Assembly (NCBI GenBank): GCA_019058365.1
Contig: JAHPZE010000004.1
Location: forward strand, 124,001-188,000
Origin: Promethearchaeota archaeon
GTDB taxonomy: Archaea > Asgardarchaeota > Lokiarchaeia > Sigyniarchaeales > SOKP01
Length of the DNA stretch: 64,000 bases
Direction: 5' to 3'
Under the pieces are notes generated by a model. That model worked only from the letters and a program-made list of their open reading frames with translations. It had not been told where the DNA came from and did not search any database. Position 1 is the stretch's first letter. The number at the start of each line of letters is the position of its first letter. The translations under genes and the position numbers were made by a program. Positions 33,355-43,646 of the stretch are shown one piece after another.

Positions 33355-35982
33355 TTAGTTCATTGGTAACTTTACAATAAAAGTACTCCCCTTATTTCTA
33401 CCTTTTGATTCTGCTTTAATAGTCCCTCCATGTAAGTCAACAATTTCCTTTGATATAAAAAGTCCAAGCCCTGAACCCTGAATATTGATATATTCTAGCC
33501 CGTTACCATATCTTTCTATTTTTCCAAATCTAGTAAATAGGATATTCATTTCATCTAAAGTCAATCCTACTCCTGTATCAGCTATAGAAATTACAGCCCA
33601 ATTATCAAGTTTCTCCAGTTTAACATTGATTTTTCCTTTAGGAGGTGTATTTTTTACTGCATTTGATAATAAGTTCATAATAACTTGTTCTATTCTAATT
33701 CTGTCAATCTCTAAATACAACTCGTCTAAAAGAACTACATTGAGAGTAAGGTTCCTTTCTTTTGTAAAATGCATCATTTCCCCAGCTGATTCTCTTATCA
33801 GTTTAGATAAATCGCTCTTCTGTTTATCTAATTTGAATTTATCATATTCAATTCTAGACACATCAATTAAATTATCCACTAAATACTTCAACCTCTCTCC
33901 TCCTTTCTCGATTAATTTGATTAATTCCACTTGCTCATTTTCCAATTTTGTGTTGTAAAGACTTGAAAAAAGTTCAGCACCTCCACAAACTGTAGCAAGA
34001 GGAGTCTTTAATTCATGAGCAACTCTAGAAATTAAGTTTTTTCTAATTTGGTCAAGTTCCTTTAATTTGGAAATTTCTTCATTAATTAGAACTTCAGCTT
34101 GCTTTCGCTGTGTTATATCGGTGAATAATGCTTGAACAAAATATTCATTTTCTAATCGAATCAAGGATGCTTGTAAATTTACCCAAATTATGCTCTGATC
34201 TTTTTTTTGCATTTGTAGATCAATTCGATGAACTCTTTCTCCTTTTACGAATCTTTTAAAGAGTTTCATAATAGTTGGTAAATAATTCGGATGTATTACA
34301 GAGATCTTTTGAAATTTCTTTCCCACTAACTCGTCTTTTGAATATCCAAACATTAATTCTGTTGTAGGATTACATTCAATAATTACTCCTTTAGAATTTA
34401 TAACAACAATAGAGAATGGAGTATTTTCATAAAAAAAACGATACTTTCTTTCAGATTCTAAAAATTTCCTTTCTGCTTCTACTTTATCAGTAATATCAAT
34501 AATCGTAATAAAGTCGGCAGATTTTCCTTCATAATTAATAGTTTTTGAAAAAAGTTCTCCATAAATTAATTCTCCTGTCTTTTTAAAACCTCTAAATTGA
34601 TAATGTGTTATAACATCTTTATCCCCTTTCTGCTTTTTACTTGCCTGTTCCGCAACCATTTGTTTATCTTCAGGATGAACCATATCAAGAAATTCTCCAG
34701 GTCCCCAATCTTTCATTTCTTCTGGAGTTCTTCCTCCAATCGCTGCGAATCTTTGATTAACATATTTAAACTTTCCATCTTGTAAAATTCCTATCCCTAT
34801 TAATGATTGTTCAGCAATATTTCTGAATTTTTCTTCAGATTCTTTTAATTCACGTTCTAAAATGAATTTTTCTGTAATATCAATAAAAGTACCATCAATT
34901 CTAATTGGATTTCCCTTCTTATCTCGAATTAAATGAGAGTTTAATTCAACTATAATTTTTCTTCCATCTTTAGTTAATGCTAAACATTCATAATTTTTCG
35001 TCATATCATTTTTTAATATATGTTTTAAATAAACATCCCGTTGTTCTGGATATTGCCAAAAAACTCTAACATTTTTACCTCTCAAATCCTCTGATGGATC
35101 ATAGCCCATAATTATATTATGTGCTTGATTATGATTGAGCATTTGACCATCTATAGTAACTTGATAAAATCCTACATCCAAATTATTAATTAGATTACGA
35201 TATTTTAACTCAGATTCTTTTAATTTTTCTTCAAATACTTTTCCTTCAGTAACATCTTCAGTTTGAACTAAAACTAAATCTGGTCCAACATAACCATAGT
35301 TTACTAAAAGATATTTTTCCTCATTATTAAATTCAAATCGGTATTTCATCTCTCTCAAGATGCGTGTTTTTTCATTAAAACATTTATGTAAGTCATTTAG
35401 AATATCTGGTCTGTCTTTATATTGCTCAGAAGCCTTATGACCTAGCACACTCACAATATTACCATGAGTAAATTTTTCAGCAACTTTATTAAAATCAATG
35501 AACACAAAATCATTATTTATTTTTTTCCATGTATAAGTAGCAATTGGACTTTCTTTATAGAGCGCTCTAAAAAATTCTTCTGAATCTCTTAATCTTAATT
35601 CTGCTTTCTTACGCTCAGTAATATTCTTGCCAAATCCTAATATTGCATAAACTATATTATTTTTTTTTAATGGAATACCATACGTCTCAATATATATGAA
35701 ATTGCCATTTTTTGCTTTTACTTTATATTCCTCGCGTTTTGATTGTTTTCCTGTTTTTGTTATTTCTTTCACGACTCTATATGCTTTTTTTATATCATCT
35801 TCTTCAAGAATATCTAAAAATTTAATATGTGGTATTTCTTCTCTTTCATAACCTAAGGTTAGTAATGTAAGATCATTAGCATCCAGAAAATTTCCAGTTA
35901 AATCATTTACATAAATTAGATCTAAAGAACGATCAAACAAATCCTTATAGGTTCCTCGTATTTCATCCCTATTATACGTCAT
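33355..35982 (-). CDS. Soluble multi-PAS sensor histidine kinase
   Basis: 875 residues with about five PAS domains, then HisKA (RVAHELKTPLAT) and HATPase (LLSNAVKNTPPKGK, DTGVGL, GSGLGLFISKEI). The second PAS (YTWKKINNDFVFIDF, then YVGPDLVLVQTEDVT) closely resembles the first PAS of the kinase at 27185. There are no membrane segments or receiver domain. It is the second gene of a pair, 30 bases after the kinase at 36013, and its 3' end faces porC. Confidence 0.9.
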   Translation of the reverse strand: MTYNRDEIRGTYKDLFDRSLDLIYVNDLTGNFLDANDLTLLTLGYEREEIPHIKFLDILEEDDIKKAYRVVKEITKTGKQSKREEYKVKAKNGNFIYIETYGIPLKKNNIVYAILGFGKNITERKKAELRLRDSEEFFRALYKESPIATYTWKKINNDFVFIDFNKVAEKFTHGNIVSVLGHKASEQYKDRPDILNDLHKCFNEKTRILREMKYRFEFNNEEKYLLVNYGYVGPDLVLVQTEDVTEGKVFEEKLKESELKYRNLINNLDVGFYQVTIDGQMLNHNQAHNIIMGYDPSEDLRGKNVRVFWQYPEQRDVYLKHILKNDMTKNYECLALTKDGRKIIVELNSHLIRDKKGNPIRIDGTFIDITEKFILERELKESEEKFRNIAEQSLIGIGILQDGKFKYVNQRFAAIGGRTPEEMKDWGPGEFLDMVHPEDKQMVAEQASKKQKGDKDVITHYQFRGFKKTGELIYGELFSKTINYEGKSADFITIIDITDKVEAERKFLESERKYRFFYENTPFSIVVINSKGVIIECNPTTELMFGYSKDELVGKKFQKISVIHPNYLPTIMKLFKRFVKGERVHRIDLQMQKKDQSIIWVNLQASLIRLENEYFVQALFTDITQRKQAEVLINEEISKLKELDQIRKNLISRVAHELKTPLATVCGGAELFSSLYNTKLENEQVELIKLIEKGGERLKYLVDNLIDVSRIEYDKFKLDKQKSDLSKLIRESAGEMMHFTKERNLTLNVVLLDELYLEIDRIRIEQVIMNLLSNAVKNTPPKGKINVKLEKLDNWAVISIADTGVGLTLDEMNILFTRFGKIERYGNGLEYINIQGSGLGLFISKEIVDLHGGTIKAESKGRNKGSTFIVKLPMN

Positions 35983-36012
35983 TTAATAATCTCCTTTTAA
36001 ATATATTTATTT

Positions 36013-39000
36013 TCATATTTTTATTGGCAATTTTATTGTAAATGTACTACCTTTATCCCTCCCAGCAGATTTTGCCCAAATCTGGCCTTCGTGAAGATCT
36101 ATTATTTCTTTTGATATATATAATCCAAGTCCAGTTCCTTGAATATCAATATGTTCTAAACCATTTCCGTATCTCTCTATCTTACCAAATCTAGTAAATA
36201 ATTTATTTATTTCTTCTTTAGTTAGACCAATTCCATTATCGCTTATTAGTAATTCTGCATAATCATTTTTTTTTAGAGCTTTTACAATAATTTTTCCATT
36301 AGGAGGCGTATTTTTTATTGCATTTGATAAAAGATTTAGTATTACTTGTTCAATTCTTATTTTATCAAATTCTAAAAATAAATCATCCATAAGGTCAAGT
36401 TCCAAATTTAATTCTCGTTTTTTTATGAGATACATTAACTCTTTGGTACAATCTCTTATTATTTGACTGAAGTTATTTGTATCCTTCTTTAATTCTAATT
36501 TTTTGTATTCTATTCTTGTAATATCAACCAAATTATCAACTAAATATTTTAATCTTTTACCTCCTTTTTCGATCATTTCAAGAAGTTCTTTTGTATCACC
36601 TTTAAATTCTTCTACACATAAATCTAAAAGAAGTTCAGAGGCACCACAAACAGATACTAGGGGAGTTTTAAGTTCATGCGAAATTCTTGATATTAAATCC
36701 GTCCTAATCTGATCTAACTCTTTTAATTTTACAAATTCTTCTTCGATAAGAAGATCTGCCTTTCGTTGCTCAGTAATATCATTTATAATTGTTTGCAGTA
36801 AGATATCATCGCCTAATTTTACTAAAGTAGATTGATATCTAATCCAAATTGATTGTCCATCCTTCTTATATAACTCCATCTCCAATGACGATAAAATCTC
36901 ACCTTTTAAGACTTTTTGGAATCGTTTAAGTAATATTGGTACATATTTCGTATTAATTGCGGGAAGATTTTTAAATTCAATGCCAATTAATTCATCCCTC
37001 CTATAATCAATTAACTTCTCAAGGGCGGGATTACAATAAATAAGTGTTCCTTGCTGGTCAATTAGAACAATTGAAAATGGTACAGATTCAATTAAATTCC
37101 GATATCTTTCTTCAGATTCTTTTAACTTTTGCTCCGCAATTTTTCTATTTGTAATATCATTAATGAATGCAAATGAGCCCTTGAATTCTCCATTTTCATT
37201 CAAAATTGGAGCAGCATTTATACTTGTGCTTAATAGAGTTCCATCTTTTTTTATAAAATCAAGTTCATAGGTATCTTTAAAACCCTTCTCCCGTCGTTCT
37301 CGATAACTAGTTATTAAATCGATCATTGAGTCTTCTAAAAAAAAAAATAAATTTTTACCCATTATCTCGTCTCGAGTATATCCAAGCATTTCACATATTT
37401 TTGGATTAACGAAGATTGTATCATCATTTTCATCCACTGCCCACACACCTTCTTGAGCATTCTCTACTAAGTTCCTGTACTCTTCTTCAGATTCTTTCAA
37501 TTTCTGCTGGGCTTCTTTTTGTGCTGAAATATCCATTAATATAATTTGTATAAAAGGTTTTTTTCCAATTATTATTCTTGAGGTTGTAGCATAACACCAT
37601 ATTATTCCACCTATTGTTTGATGGATTGGAAATTCAAAATTTATTGTTTTTCCATTCTTAATAATTTCAGTAAATATATTGTTAAATAAAGCAATTAGAG
37701 GTTTATCTTTCTCATGATAAGACCAAAATTCTCTATAATTTTTTCTAATATAATCTTCCAATGTGTGGGTTGAAAGTAAATTACTTGTAGCACTATTGCA
37801 ATCAATTAAATTGCCTTCTAAATCAAATAGTCCAATGGGGTAAGGAGTTTTATTAAATAATTGATAGTATTTTTGTTCTGATTCCTTTAACATTTTTTCT
37901 GTCAAAATACGAACTGTAATATCACGAACAATACCTTGTATTAAATGTTTCCCACCCACATCAATTAAACTTGATGATACTTCGGCTAGGAATATTTTCC
38001 CATTTTTCTTTTTAAAACTAATTTCAAATCTTATAATTCCTTTTTTTGAAATTTCTTTAAAAGCTCTTTTTGATTTTTCGAGTTCACCTATTGGGTGAAG
38101 ATCGGAAATTTTTAATTTTAATATCTCTGATCTTGTATACCCAAATTGTTCTAAAGCTCTATGATTAACATCTATAATATTCCCCTCTAAATCATGAAGA
38201 AAAATTGCATCATTTGAATAATGGAAGAGAGCACTATATTTTTCTTCAGATTCCATTAATTTTGTTTCCTCTTTTTTACGTTTTGTTATATCTCTTGCTA
38301 TAATTAGAAATTTTGAATTTCTATCTTTGTCTTTATAAATTGATCCATTATTTCCTGTCCAAATATAATACCCCTCTTTATGTCTAATTCTCACCTCTGC
38401 AAAAGCTTCACCCTTTTCTGTAGCCTCTTTAAATGTCTGAAATACTTTCTCACGATCATCTGGATGAATAAAATTAATAGCATTTTTCCCTATTAGTTCT
38501 TCCTTTTTATATCCAATTATTTTATTATGCACTTTTTCGTTAACATATTCAAAATTCATATTCATATTAATGATCGAAATTAAATCCATAGCATTTTCAG
38601 ATATGAAACGATACTTTTCTTCAGATTCTCTTAATTCCTGAGTCCTTAGATTCACTAGCTTTCCTAATTCGTATCTAAATTTTTCTTCCTCTTCTTTTCT
38701 CTTAGTGACGTCACGAAATATCCCATAAAATCCGACCTTATTTCCTTTAGAATCAAATTTTAAATATACAGAAGTTTCACCAATAATTTTTTCTCCAGTT
38801 TTATTCCTAAATTGATATTCAAAATCAGTTAAAGGTTCACCCGTTTTATAAACTGTATTAAAACCTTCAAACACATTTTTTCTATTTGCTTCATCCACAA
38901 TAAATTTATAATTTAAACCAAATAATTCTTCTTTCGAATATCCAGTAATTTTGCATAATGATTCGTTAAAGTACGTAAAATTACCTTTCAAATCAACTTC

Positions 39001-39060
39001 AAAGTAGCATTCTTTAATGCTCTCAATTACTTGTACAAATTTATCTTTAGAAAACTCCAC
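36013..39060 (-). CDS. Soluble multi-PAS sensor histidine kinase
   Basis: 1015 residues from a GTG start. It has about six PAS domains, then HisKA (RISHELKTPLVS) and HATPase (LLSNAIKNTPPNGK, DNGIGL, GTGLGLYISKEI). The kinase core is nearly the same as that of the next gene, so the two arose by duplication with different PAS sets. There is no membrane segment. It is co-transcribed with the 875-aa kinase and diverges from the ferredoxin-subunit gene at 39370, raising the possibility of a link to redox state. Confidence 0.9.
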   Translation of the reverse strand: MEFSKDKFVQVIESIKECYFEVDLKGNFTYFNESLCKITGYSKEELFGLNYKFIVDEANRKNVFEGFNTVYKTGEPLTDFEYQFRNKTGEKIIGETSVYLKFDSKGNKVGFYGIFRDVTKRKEEEEKFRYELGKLVNLRTQELRESEEKYRFISENAMDLISIINMNMNFEYVNEKVHNKIIGYKKEELIGKNAINFIHPDDREKVFQTFKEATEKGEAFAEVRIRHKEGYYIWTGNNGSIYKDKDRNSKFLIIARDITKRKKEETKLMESEEKYSALFHYSNDAIFLHDLEGNIIDVNHRALEQFGYTRSEILKLKISDLHPIGELEKSKRAFKEISKKGIIRFEISFKKKNGKIFLAEVSSSLIDVGGKHLIQGIVRDITVRILTEKMLKESEQKYYQLFNKTPYPIGLFDLEGNLIDCNSATSNLLSTHTLEDYIRKNYREFWSYHEKDKPLIALFNNIFTEIIKNGKTINFEFPIHQTIGGIIWCYATTSRIIIGKKPFIQIILMDISAQKEAQQKLKESEEEYRNLVENAQEGVWAVDENDDTIFVNPKICEMLGYTRDEIMGKNLFFFLEDSMIDLITSYRERREKGFKDTYELDFIKKDGTLLSTSINAAPILNENGEFKGSFAFINDITNRKIAEQKLKESEERYRNLIESVPFSIVLIDQQGTLIYCNPALEKLIDYRRDELIGIEFKNLPAINTKYVPILLKRFQKVLKGEILSSLEMELYKKDGQSIWIRYQSTLVKLGDDILLQTIINDITEQRKADLLIEEEFVKLKELDQIRTDLISRISHELKTPLVSVCGASELLLDLCVEEFKGDTKELLEMIEKGGKRLKYLVDNLVDITRIEYKKLELKKDTNNFSQIIRDCTKELMYLIKKRELNLELDLMDDLFLEFDKIRIEQVILNLLSNAIKNTPPNGKIIVKALKKNDYAELLISDNGIGLTKEEINKLFTRFGKIERYGNGLEHIDIQGTGLGLYISKEIIDLHEGQIWAKSAGRDKGSTFTIKLPIKI

Positions 39061-39369
39061 TTTTGGCTTAACCGGCTATTTTGTTATTATTCCTAAAAAA
39101 CATTAATCTTCAGAAGATATGCTAAAAAGCTTAAAGAGTATTTATTTTTTTTATAAGATTAATGAAATATTAAGTATTTATTTTTTATTTAAAAGTAAAT
39201 ATTATCTTTTATTTAGTATTCCTTACTTGTGTTAATAATTTTAATGTCATTTTTAACGAGCTAAGTGGTATTTGCCTTATAGTTTTATATTTATAAATGA
39301 AAAGAATTAAAAACTTATCTGCGTTTGATTTCATACAGAATCTAACTTATAACTGTTTTTGATGTATAA
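39061..39369. other. Divergent promoter region, kinase pair / oxidoreductase
   Basis: 309 AT-rich bases. A TATA-like TTTATATTTATAAATG lies near 39285-39299. No open frame is seen. Confidence 0.4.
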
Positions 39370-39669
39370 ATGACAGACTCAAAAAAAGATTATCAAAAAA
39401 TATTAAGCTCAGTTCAAAAACCAGTAATTGGGGAAGCTGGTGAAACTGGAACTTGGAGTCCAAAAAAACCTATAATCGATTTAAATAAATGCATTCCAGT
39501 TAAATCTGGAAAACCTAGCTGCTTTAATTGTTGGCTCTATTGCCCAGAGGCTGTTGTAACGAGAACAATTCCCCCTCGAATTGATTTAGTATATTGTAAG
39601 GGATGTGGAATTTGTATGGAAGAATGTCCAGTAAAAGCTATAACAATGGAGGAGGCGAAAACTGAATGA
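39370..39669 (+). CDS. porD: 2-oxoacid:ferredoxin oxidoreductase, delta (ferredoxin) subunit
   Basis: 99 residues with two [4Fe-4S] motifs: SCFNCWLYCPE (with an upstream KCIPV Cys) and CKGCGICMEECPVKAI. It also has the Gly-rich GEAGETGTWSPKKPI N-terminus typical of PorD. The stop overlaps the alpha-subunit start (ATGA). It carries electrons from the TPP centre to ferredoxin. Confidence 0.93.
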   Translation: MTDSKKDYQKILSSVQKPVIGEAGETGTWSPKKPIIDLNKCIPVKSGKPSCFNCWLYCPEAVVTRTIPPRIDLVYCKGCGICMEECPVKAITMEEAKTE

Positions 39670-40958
39670 CAGTGATTAACGAAAAAAAGAATATTATTGA
39701 TGAGAATATAATACTTTTAACCGGAAATCATGCAGCTGCCCATGCCTTTAGACAAGCTAAAGTTGGGGTTATTTCTGCTTATCCAATTACACCTCAAAGC
39801 CCTGTGGTTGAAAAAATTGCTGAATTTATACATGAAGGAAAATTAAAAGCTAATTTTGTAAAAGTAGAATCTGAACATTCCGCGTTAGCAGTATGTTGTG
39901 CTGCTTCAGCTACAGGCTCGAGAGTTGGGACAGCAACATCTGCTCATGGTTTAGAATTAATGTATGAAATGTTACCTTGGGCAGCAGGAAATAGACTACC
40001 TATCATAATTAATCTCGCAACAAGATCGCTTGGAGCACCATGGTCAGTCTGGACTGACCATTCTGATTTTATAACAATTAGAGATGTTGGGTGGATTCAA
40101 TTTATGTGTGAAAATAATCAAGAAATCTATGATACAAATCTTCAAGCATTTAAAATTGCTGAAGATCCTCGTGTATTTCTACCCGCAATAGTTGCTTATG
40201 ATGGTTATATACTAAGCCATACAATGATGCCTGTTAAATTAGAAAATCAACAAATGATTGATGAATTTTTACCACCTCTTAAACATCATATTAATTTATC
40301 TAACATATCACAAGTAAAAGGAATTGATCCAGTAACCACACCTCACATTATTAAACGAGCAGAAGGAACAGTTCCCGGTTATTATGAATATAGATATGCC
40401 CTTCAAAAATCATTAGAGAATTCAATTGATATCATTAAAGAGGTTCATGATGAATTTGCTAGAAAATTTGGGAGATCTTATGGAAACGGGATATATAAAA
40501 CAGTTCAAACTCAAGATGCTGATACAATCATTTTTGCTATGGGATCAGTTGCATCTCAAGCTCGAGTTGCTATAAAAAAACTAAGAGCAGAAGGATTAAA
40601 GATTGGAATAGTAAGTCTTAGACTATTTAGACCATATCCATGGGAGGAATTGAGAGAGTTTTTCAAAGATAAAGAAAACATCATAGTATTTGATAGAGAT
40701 ATTGGATATGGATATGAGGGAGTCTTATCTTATGAATTAAAATCTGCGCTTTACAGTATTAAAAATCCTCCAAGAATCAAGGGATTCATTGTTGGTTTAG
40801 GTGGTAGAGATGTAAAAACAGAGCATATAATTAATGGTGTTCATAAAGCTTTGGATGAATTCAAAAAAGGGATTTTTACTAATAAAACTGATTTTTTAGG
40901 ATTAAACTTAGAGGAATTAAGAGACTATGACGAATCAACATATTTTAGAGGAGGATGA
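39666..40958 (+). CDS. porA: Pyruvate-type 2-oxoacid:ferredoxin oxidoreductase, alpha subunit
   Basis: 430 residues. YPITPQSPVVEKIAEF near 38-53 and SEHSALAVCCAASATGSR near 75 are the substrate and CoA motifs of PorA. RPYPWEELREF and GRDIGYG-like segments lie in the C-terminal part. Subunit size and motif set favour pyruvate over the other 2-oxoacids. The gene is in the usual delta-alpha-beta order. Confidence 0.92.
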   Translation: MTVINEKKNIIDENIILLTGNHAAAHAFRQAKVGVISAYPITPQSPVVEKIAEFIHEGKLKANFVKVESEHSALAVCCAASATGSRVGTATSAHGLELMYEMLPWAAGNRLPIIINLATRSLGAPWSVWTDHSDFITIRDVGWIQFMCENNQEIYDTNLQAFKIAEDPRVFLPAIVAYDGYILSHTMMPVKLENQQMIDEFLPPLKHHINLSNISQVKGIDPVTTPHIIKRAEGTVPGYYEYRYALQKSLENSIDIIKEVHDEFARKFGRSYGNGIYKTVQTQDADTIIFAMGSVASQARVAIKKLRAEGLKIGIVSLRLFRPYPWEELREFFKDKENIIVFDRDIGYGYEGVLSYELKSALYSIKNPPRIKGFIVGLGGRDVKTEHIINGVHKALDEFKKGIFTNKTDFLGLNLEELRDYDESTYFRGG

Positions 40959-40964
40959 GATCAT

Positions 40965-41864
40965 ATGGTGAGTGTTATGGATCTTCCCGAAGAAGAATTT
41001 ATTTTTCCAGGCACTCGTGCTTGTGCGGGTTGCGGGATGGCGTTGATCTATAGAATTGCACTTAAAGCTTTAGGACCTAAAACAATTATAACTGTTCCTG
41101 CATCTTGTTTAACAGTATTACATGGGATGCAAGGATTTTGCTCTACGAAAATTTCTGTTTATCACACACCGTTTGCGACAACAGGAGCTTCAGCATCTGG
41201 AATATTAGCATCATTAGAAGATAAAGGTTTAGCAGATGAAATTACGGTTCTTGCTTTTGCAGGAGATGGAGGTACAACTGATATAGGCATACAAGCTCTA
41301 AGTGGTGCAGCAGAAAGAGAAACTAATTTTATTTATGCATGTTATGATAATGAAGCGTATATGAATACAGGTGTTCAAAGAAGTGGGTCAACTCCACTAG
41401 GAGTTCAAACGACAACGACTCCTGAAGGAAAATTAGGTCATAAAAAAAATATGCCGAAAATATTAGAAGCCCATGGAATTCCCTATGTAGCTACAGGTAA
41501 TGCCGCATACCCACTTGATTTATTTGAGAAATTTAAAAAGGCTAAAGATATAAAGGGATCAAAATATATTCATATTCTATCACCTTGTCCTCCCGGTTGG
41601 GGATATGAACCAAAAGATACTATTTTAATTGGAAGATTAGCAAATGAAACGGGATTTTGGCCTCTCTATGAAGTTGTTAATGGACTATTTGAATTATCAA
41701 AATCAAGTAAAAGATATTTGGACTCATCAAAGCGGAAACCAATATCGGAATATTTGAAAGTTCAAAAAAGATTTAAATCTATTGATGAAAAGACAGTAAA
41801 AATATATGAAACTTATATCTCTAATATGTGGAAAGAAATACAAAAAAGACTTAAAACCACTTAA
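40965..41864 (+). CDS. porB: Pyruvate-type 2-oxoacid:ferredoxin oxidoreductase, beta subunit
   Basis: 299 residues. The cluster/TPP motifs are present: RACAGCGMAL near 18, GDGGTTDIGIQALSGAAER near 100 and CYDNEAYMNTG near 127. GAGGAGGATGAG before the ATG is a good ribosome site, overlapping the end of porA. It binds TPP and one Fe-S cluster. With porC it would form a complete four-subunit enzyme. Confidence 0.93.
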   Translation: MVSVMDLPEEEFIFPGTRACAGCGMALIYRIALKALGPKTIITVPASCLTVLHGMQGFCSTKISVYHTPFATTGASASGILASLEDKGLADEITVLAFAGDGGTTDIGIQALSGAAERETNFIYACYDNEAYMNTGVQRSGSTPLGVQTTTTPEGKLGHKKNMPKILEAHGIPYVATGNAAYPLDLFEKFKKAKDIKGSKYIHILSPCPPGWGYEPKDTILIGRLANETGFWPLYEVVNGLFELSKSSKRYLDSSKRKPISEYLKVQKRFKSIDEKTVKIYETYISNMWKEIQKRLKTT

Positions 41865-41971
41865 AACTAAAAAGAATTTTCAATCCTAAATCTATATTTT
41901 TCTGAGTTTTTGTATAAGCTATTTTTAGAAAAAAATAAAAACTTATTTTAGATAAGATAATAAGATAAATA

Positions 41972-42754
41972 ATGCTGAGAACATTCATATATGATGACTC
42001 TAAATCTCAATGGATTGAAGAAGAAAATCGTTTCTTATCATATGATATCTTTGCAATTTTGGATGAAGAAAAAGAAATCATCTATCTTTGGAGTGGTCCA
42101 AAAAGTAATAAAGCTAAATTTCGGAAAGGATATAGTCAAATTAAAGAATTCATATATAACTTCCCCGCTTTAAAAATCCAGATTGTTATGGCACAAAAGA
42201 ATTTTCCCGATGAGATACAAAATAAGCTTGGAGCGTTATTAGAATCTATAAAATTGGGAAAGGATAGAATTTTGAGATTTAGCAGATTTACAACAATACG
42301 TATATACAGCATTTCAATAATTGCTATCATAATTTTGCCTATTTTATCTTTTTTAAATTTAATTACATCTTTATTTTGGACAGTATATAATGAAAACTAT
42401 CAAGTAACTAATACAATATACAATATTTGGATTAATAATTCGAAAATTTTAACAATTATTTCACTCATTTTCTTTTCTATTAATATAGTATTAGGAGTAG
42501 TTGAAAATGAAAGTCAAGTTATTATATTTTCTTTAATCGGTGTAATTATTTCTGTTGGATTAATATTATATTTAAACCAAGGGATTTTTTTATTTTTATT
42601 TCAAGCAGGATCAACCTTAACTAATTATTTAATCTCACAAAAAGATCTTATCATCTTCTTACTGTTAAATTTAAGTGCAATACTGATTTTTGAAATTCCA
42701 AATATATATAAACTAATATCTTTTTTCAAAACCTATAGAAAATTCATTTTTTAG
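41972..42754 (+). CDS. Membrane protein with N-terminal gelsolin-like domain
   Basis: 260 residues. Residues about 20-75 (YDIFAILDEEKEIIYLWSGP, then FRKGYSQIKEFIYN) follow the gelsolin/ADF-repeat pattern (dvfiLd-g--iyvW-G--a---ek---A). From about 112 come four to five membrane helices (IYSISIIAIIILPILSFL and others). Asgard archaea are known to encode gelsolin-like proteins, usually without membrane parts. The RIO2 gene follows 11 bases after the stop. If the fold is right, it could tether actin-like filaments to the membrane. Confidence 0.5.
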   Translation: MLRTFIYDDSKSQWIEEENRFLSYDIFAILDEEKEIIYLWSGPKSNKAKFRKGYSQIKEFIYNFPALKIQIVMAQKNFPDEIQNKLGALLESIKLGKDRILRFSRFTTIRIYSISIIAIIILPILSFLNLITSLFWTVYNENYQVTNTIYNIWINNSKILTIISLIFFSINIVLGVVENESQVIIFSLIGVIISVGLILYLNQGIFLFLFQAGSTLTNYLISQKDLIIFLLLNLSAILIFEIPNIYKLISFFKTYRKFIF

Positions 42755-42765
42755 CTGAAAAAAGT

Positions 42766-43644
42766 GTGGAAGTAGCAAAGCTTCTTACTAAAATAGATAA
42801 GGAAGATCTCAGAATACTTATGGCAATTGAAATTGGAATGAAGAGATCAGAATTTGTAACAGTAAATAATATTAAATTTTATTCAAGATATAAGATGGAA
42901 GAGACTCTCTTTCGGCTGAAAAAGGTTCATAAACTTGGTTTAATAATTAGAGATTCCTCCAAGCATGAAATTGCTTACACACTTAATTCTAAGGCATATG
43001 ATTTACTTGCTTTACATGCCTTAGTTGAAAAAAATATAATTAGTCAATTAGGGCCTCTAATAGGTAAAGGCAAAGAATCAGATGTATATGGTTGTATGGA
43101 TGATAATGGAAATGTTTATGCTGCTAAATTTTATCGTATGGGGAGAACAAGCTTTAAAAATATCAAACAATTAAGAGACATTATTGGAGAAAGAGGACAC
43201 CTCTCTTGGCTTTATGTAAATAGACTTGCTGCCAAAAGAGAGTATGAAGCTCTTGAAAAAATATATGAACTCAAATTGAGTACTCCAAAACCAATAGGAT
43301 ATAACAGACATATAATCATTATGTCATATTTGAGAGGAAAAGAATTAATTTACATAAAAAATATTAAAAATCCTTTGAAAATTTTCAAAAGAATTATAAA
43401 GCAACTTAAAATAATCTATAAAAAAGGAAAAATGATACATGGAGATTTAGGGGAATTTAATATTGTTGTAGATGAAAAAGGAACCATTCTAATAATTGAT
43501 TGGTTGCAGTGGGTATCAACAGACCATCCTAATGCTAATTTACTTTTAGAAAGAGATATTGAAAACGTCTGTAACTATTTTCAAAAAAAATTTAATATTG
43601 AAAGTAATATAGACGAAATAATTAGTTCTTTTTATAAAAACTGA
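42766..43644 (+). CDS. rio2: RIO2-family serine/threonine kinase
   Basis: 292 residues from GTG. An N-terminal winged helix (1-90) precedes the kinase fold. The glycine loop is GKGKESDVYG. Catalytic HGDLGEFNIVV and metal-binding LIIDWLQWV replace the usual HGDLSEFN and IDFPQ but keep the key Asp and Asn residues. RIO2 acts in small-subunit maturation in archaea and eukaryotes. Confidence 0.9.
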   Translation: MEVAKLLTKIDKEDLRILMAIEIGMKRSEFVTVNNIKFYSRYKMEETLFRLKKVHKLGLIIRDSSKHEIAYTLNSKAYDLLALHALVEKNIISQLGPLIGKGKESDVYGCMDDNGNVYAAKFYRMGRTSFKNIKQLRDIIGERGHLSWLYVNRLAAKREYEALEKIYELKLSTPKPIGYNRHIIIMSYLRGKELIYIKNIKNPLKIFKRIIKQLKIIYKKGKMIHGDLGEFNIVVDEKGTILIIDWLQWVSTDHPNANLLLERDIENVCNYFQKKFNIESNIDEIISSFYKN

Positions 43645-43646
43645 AT

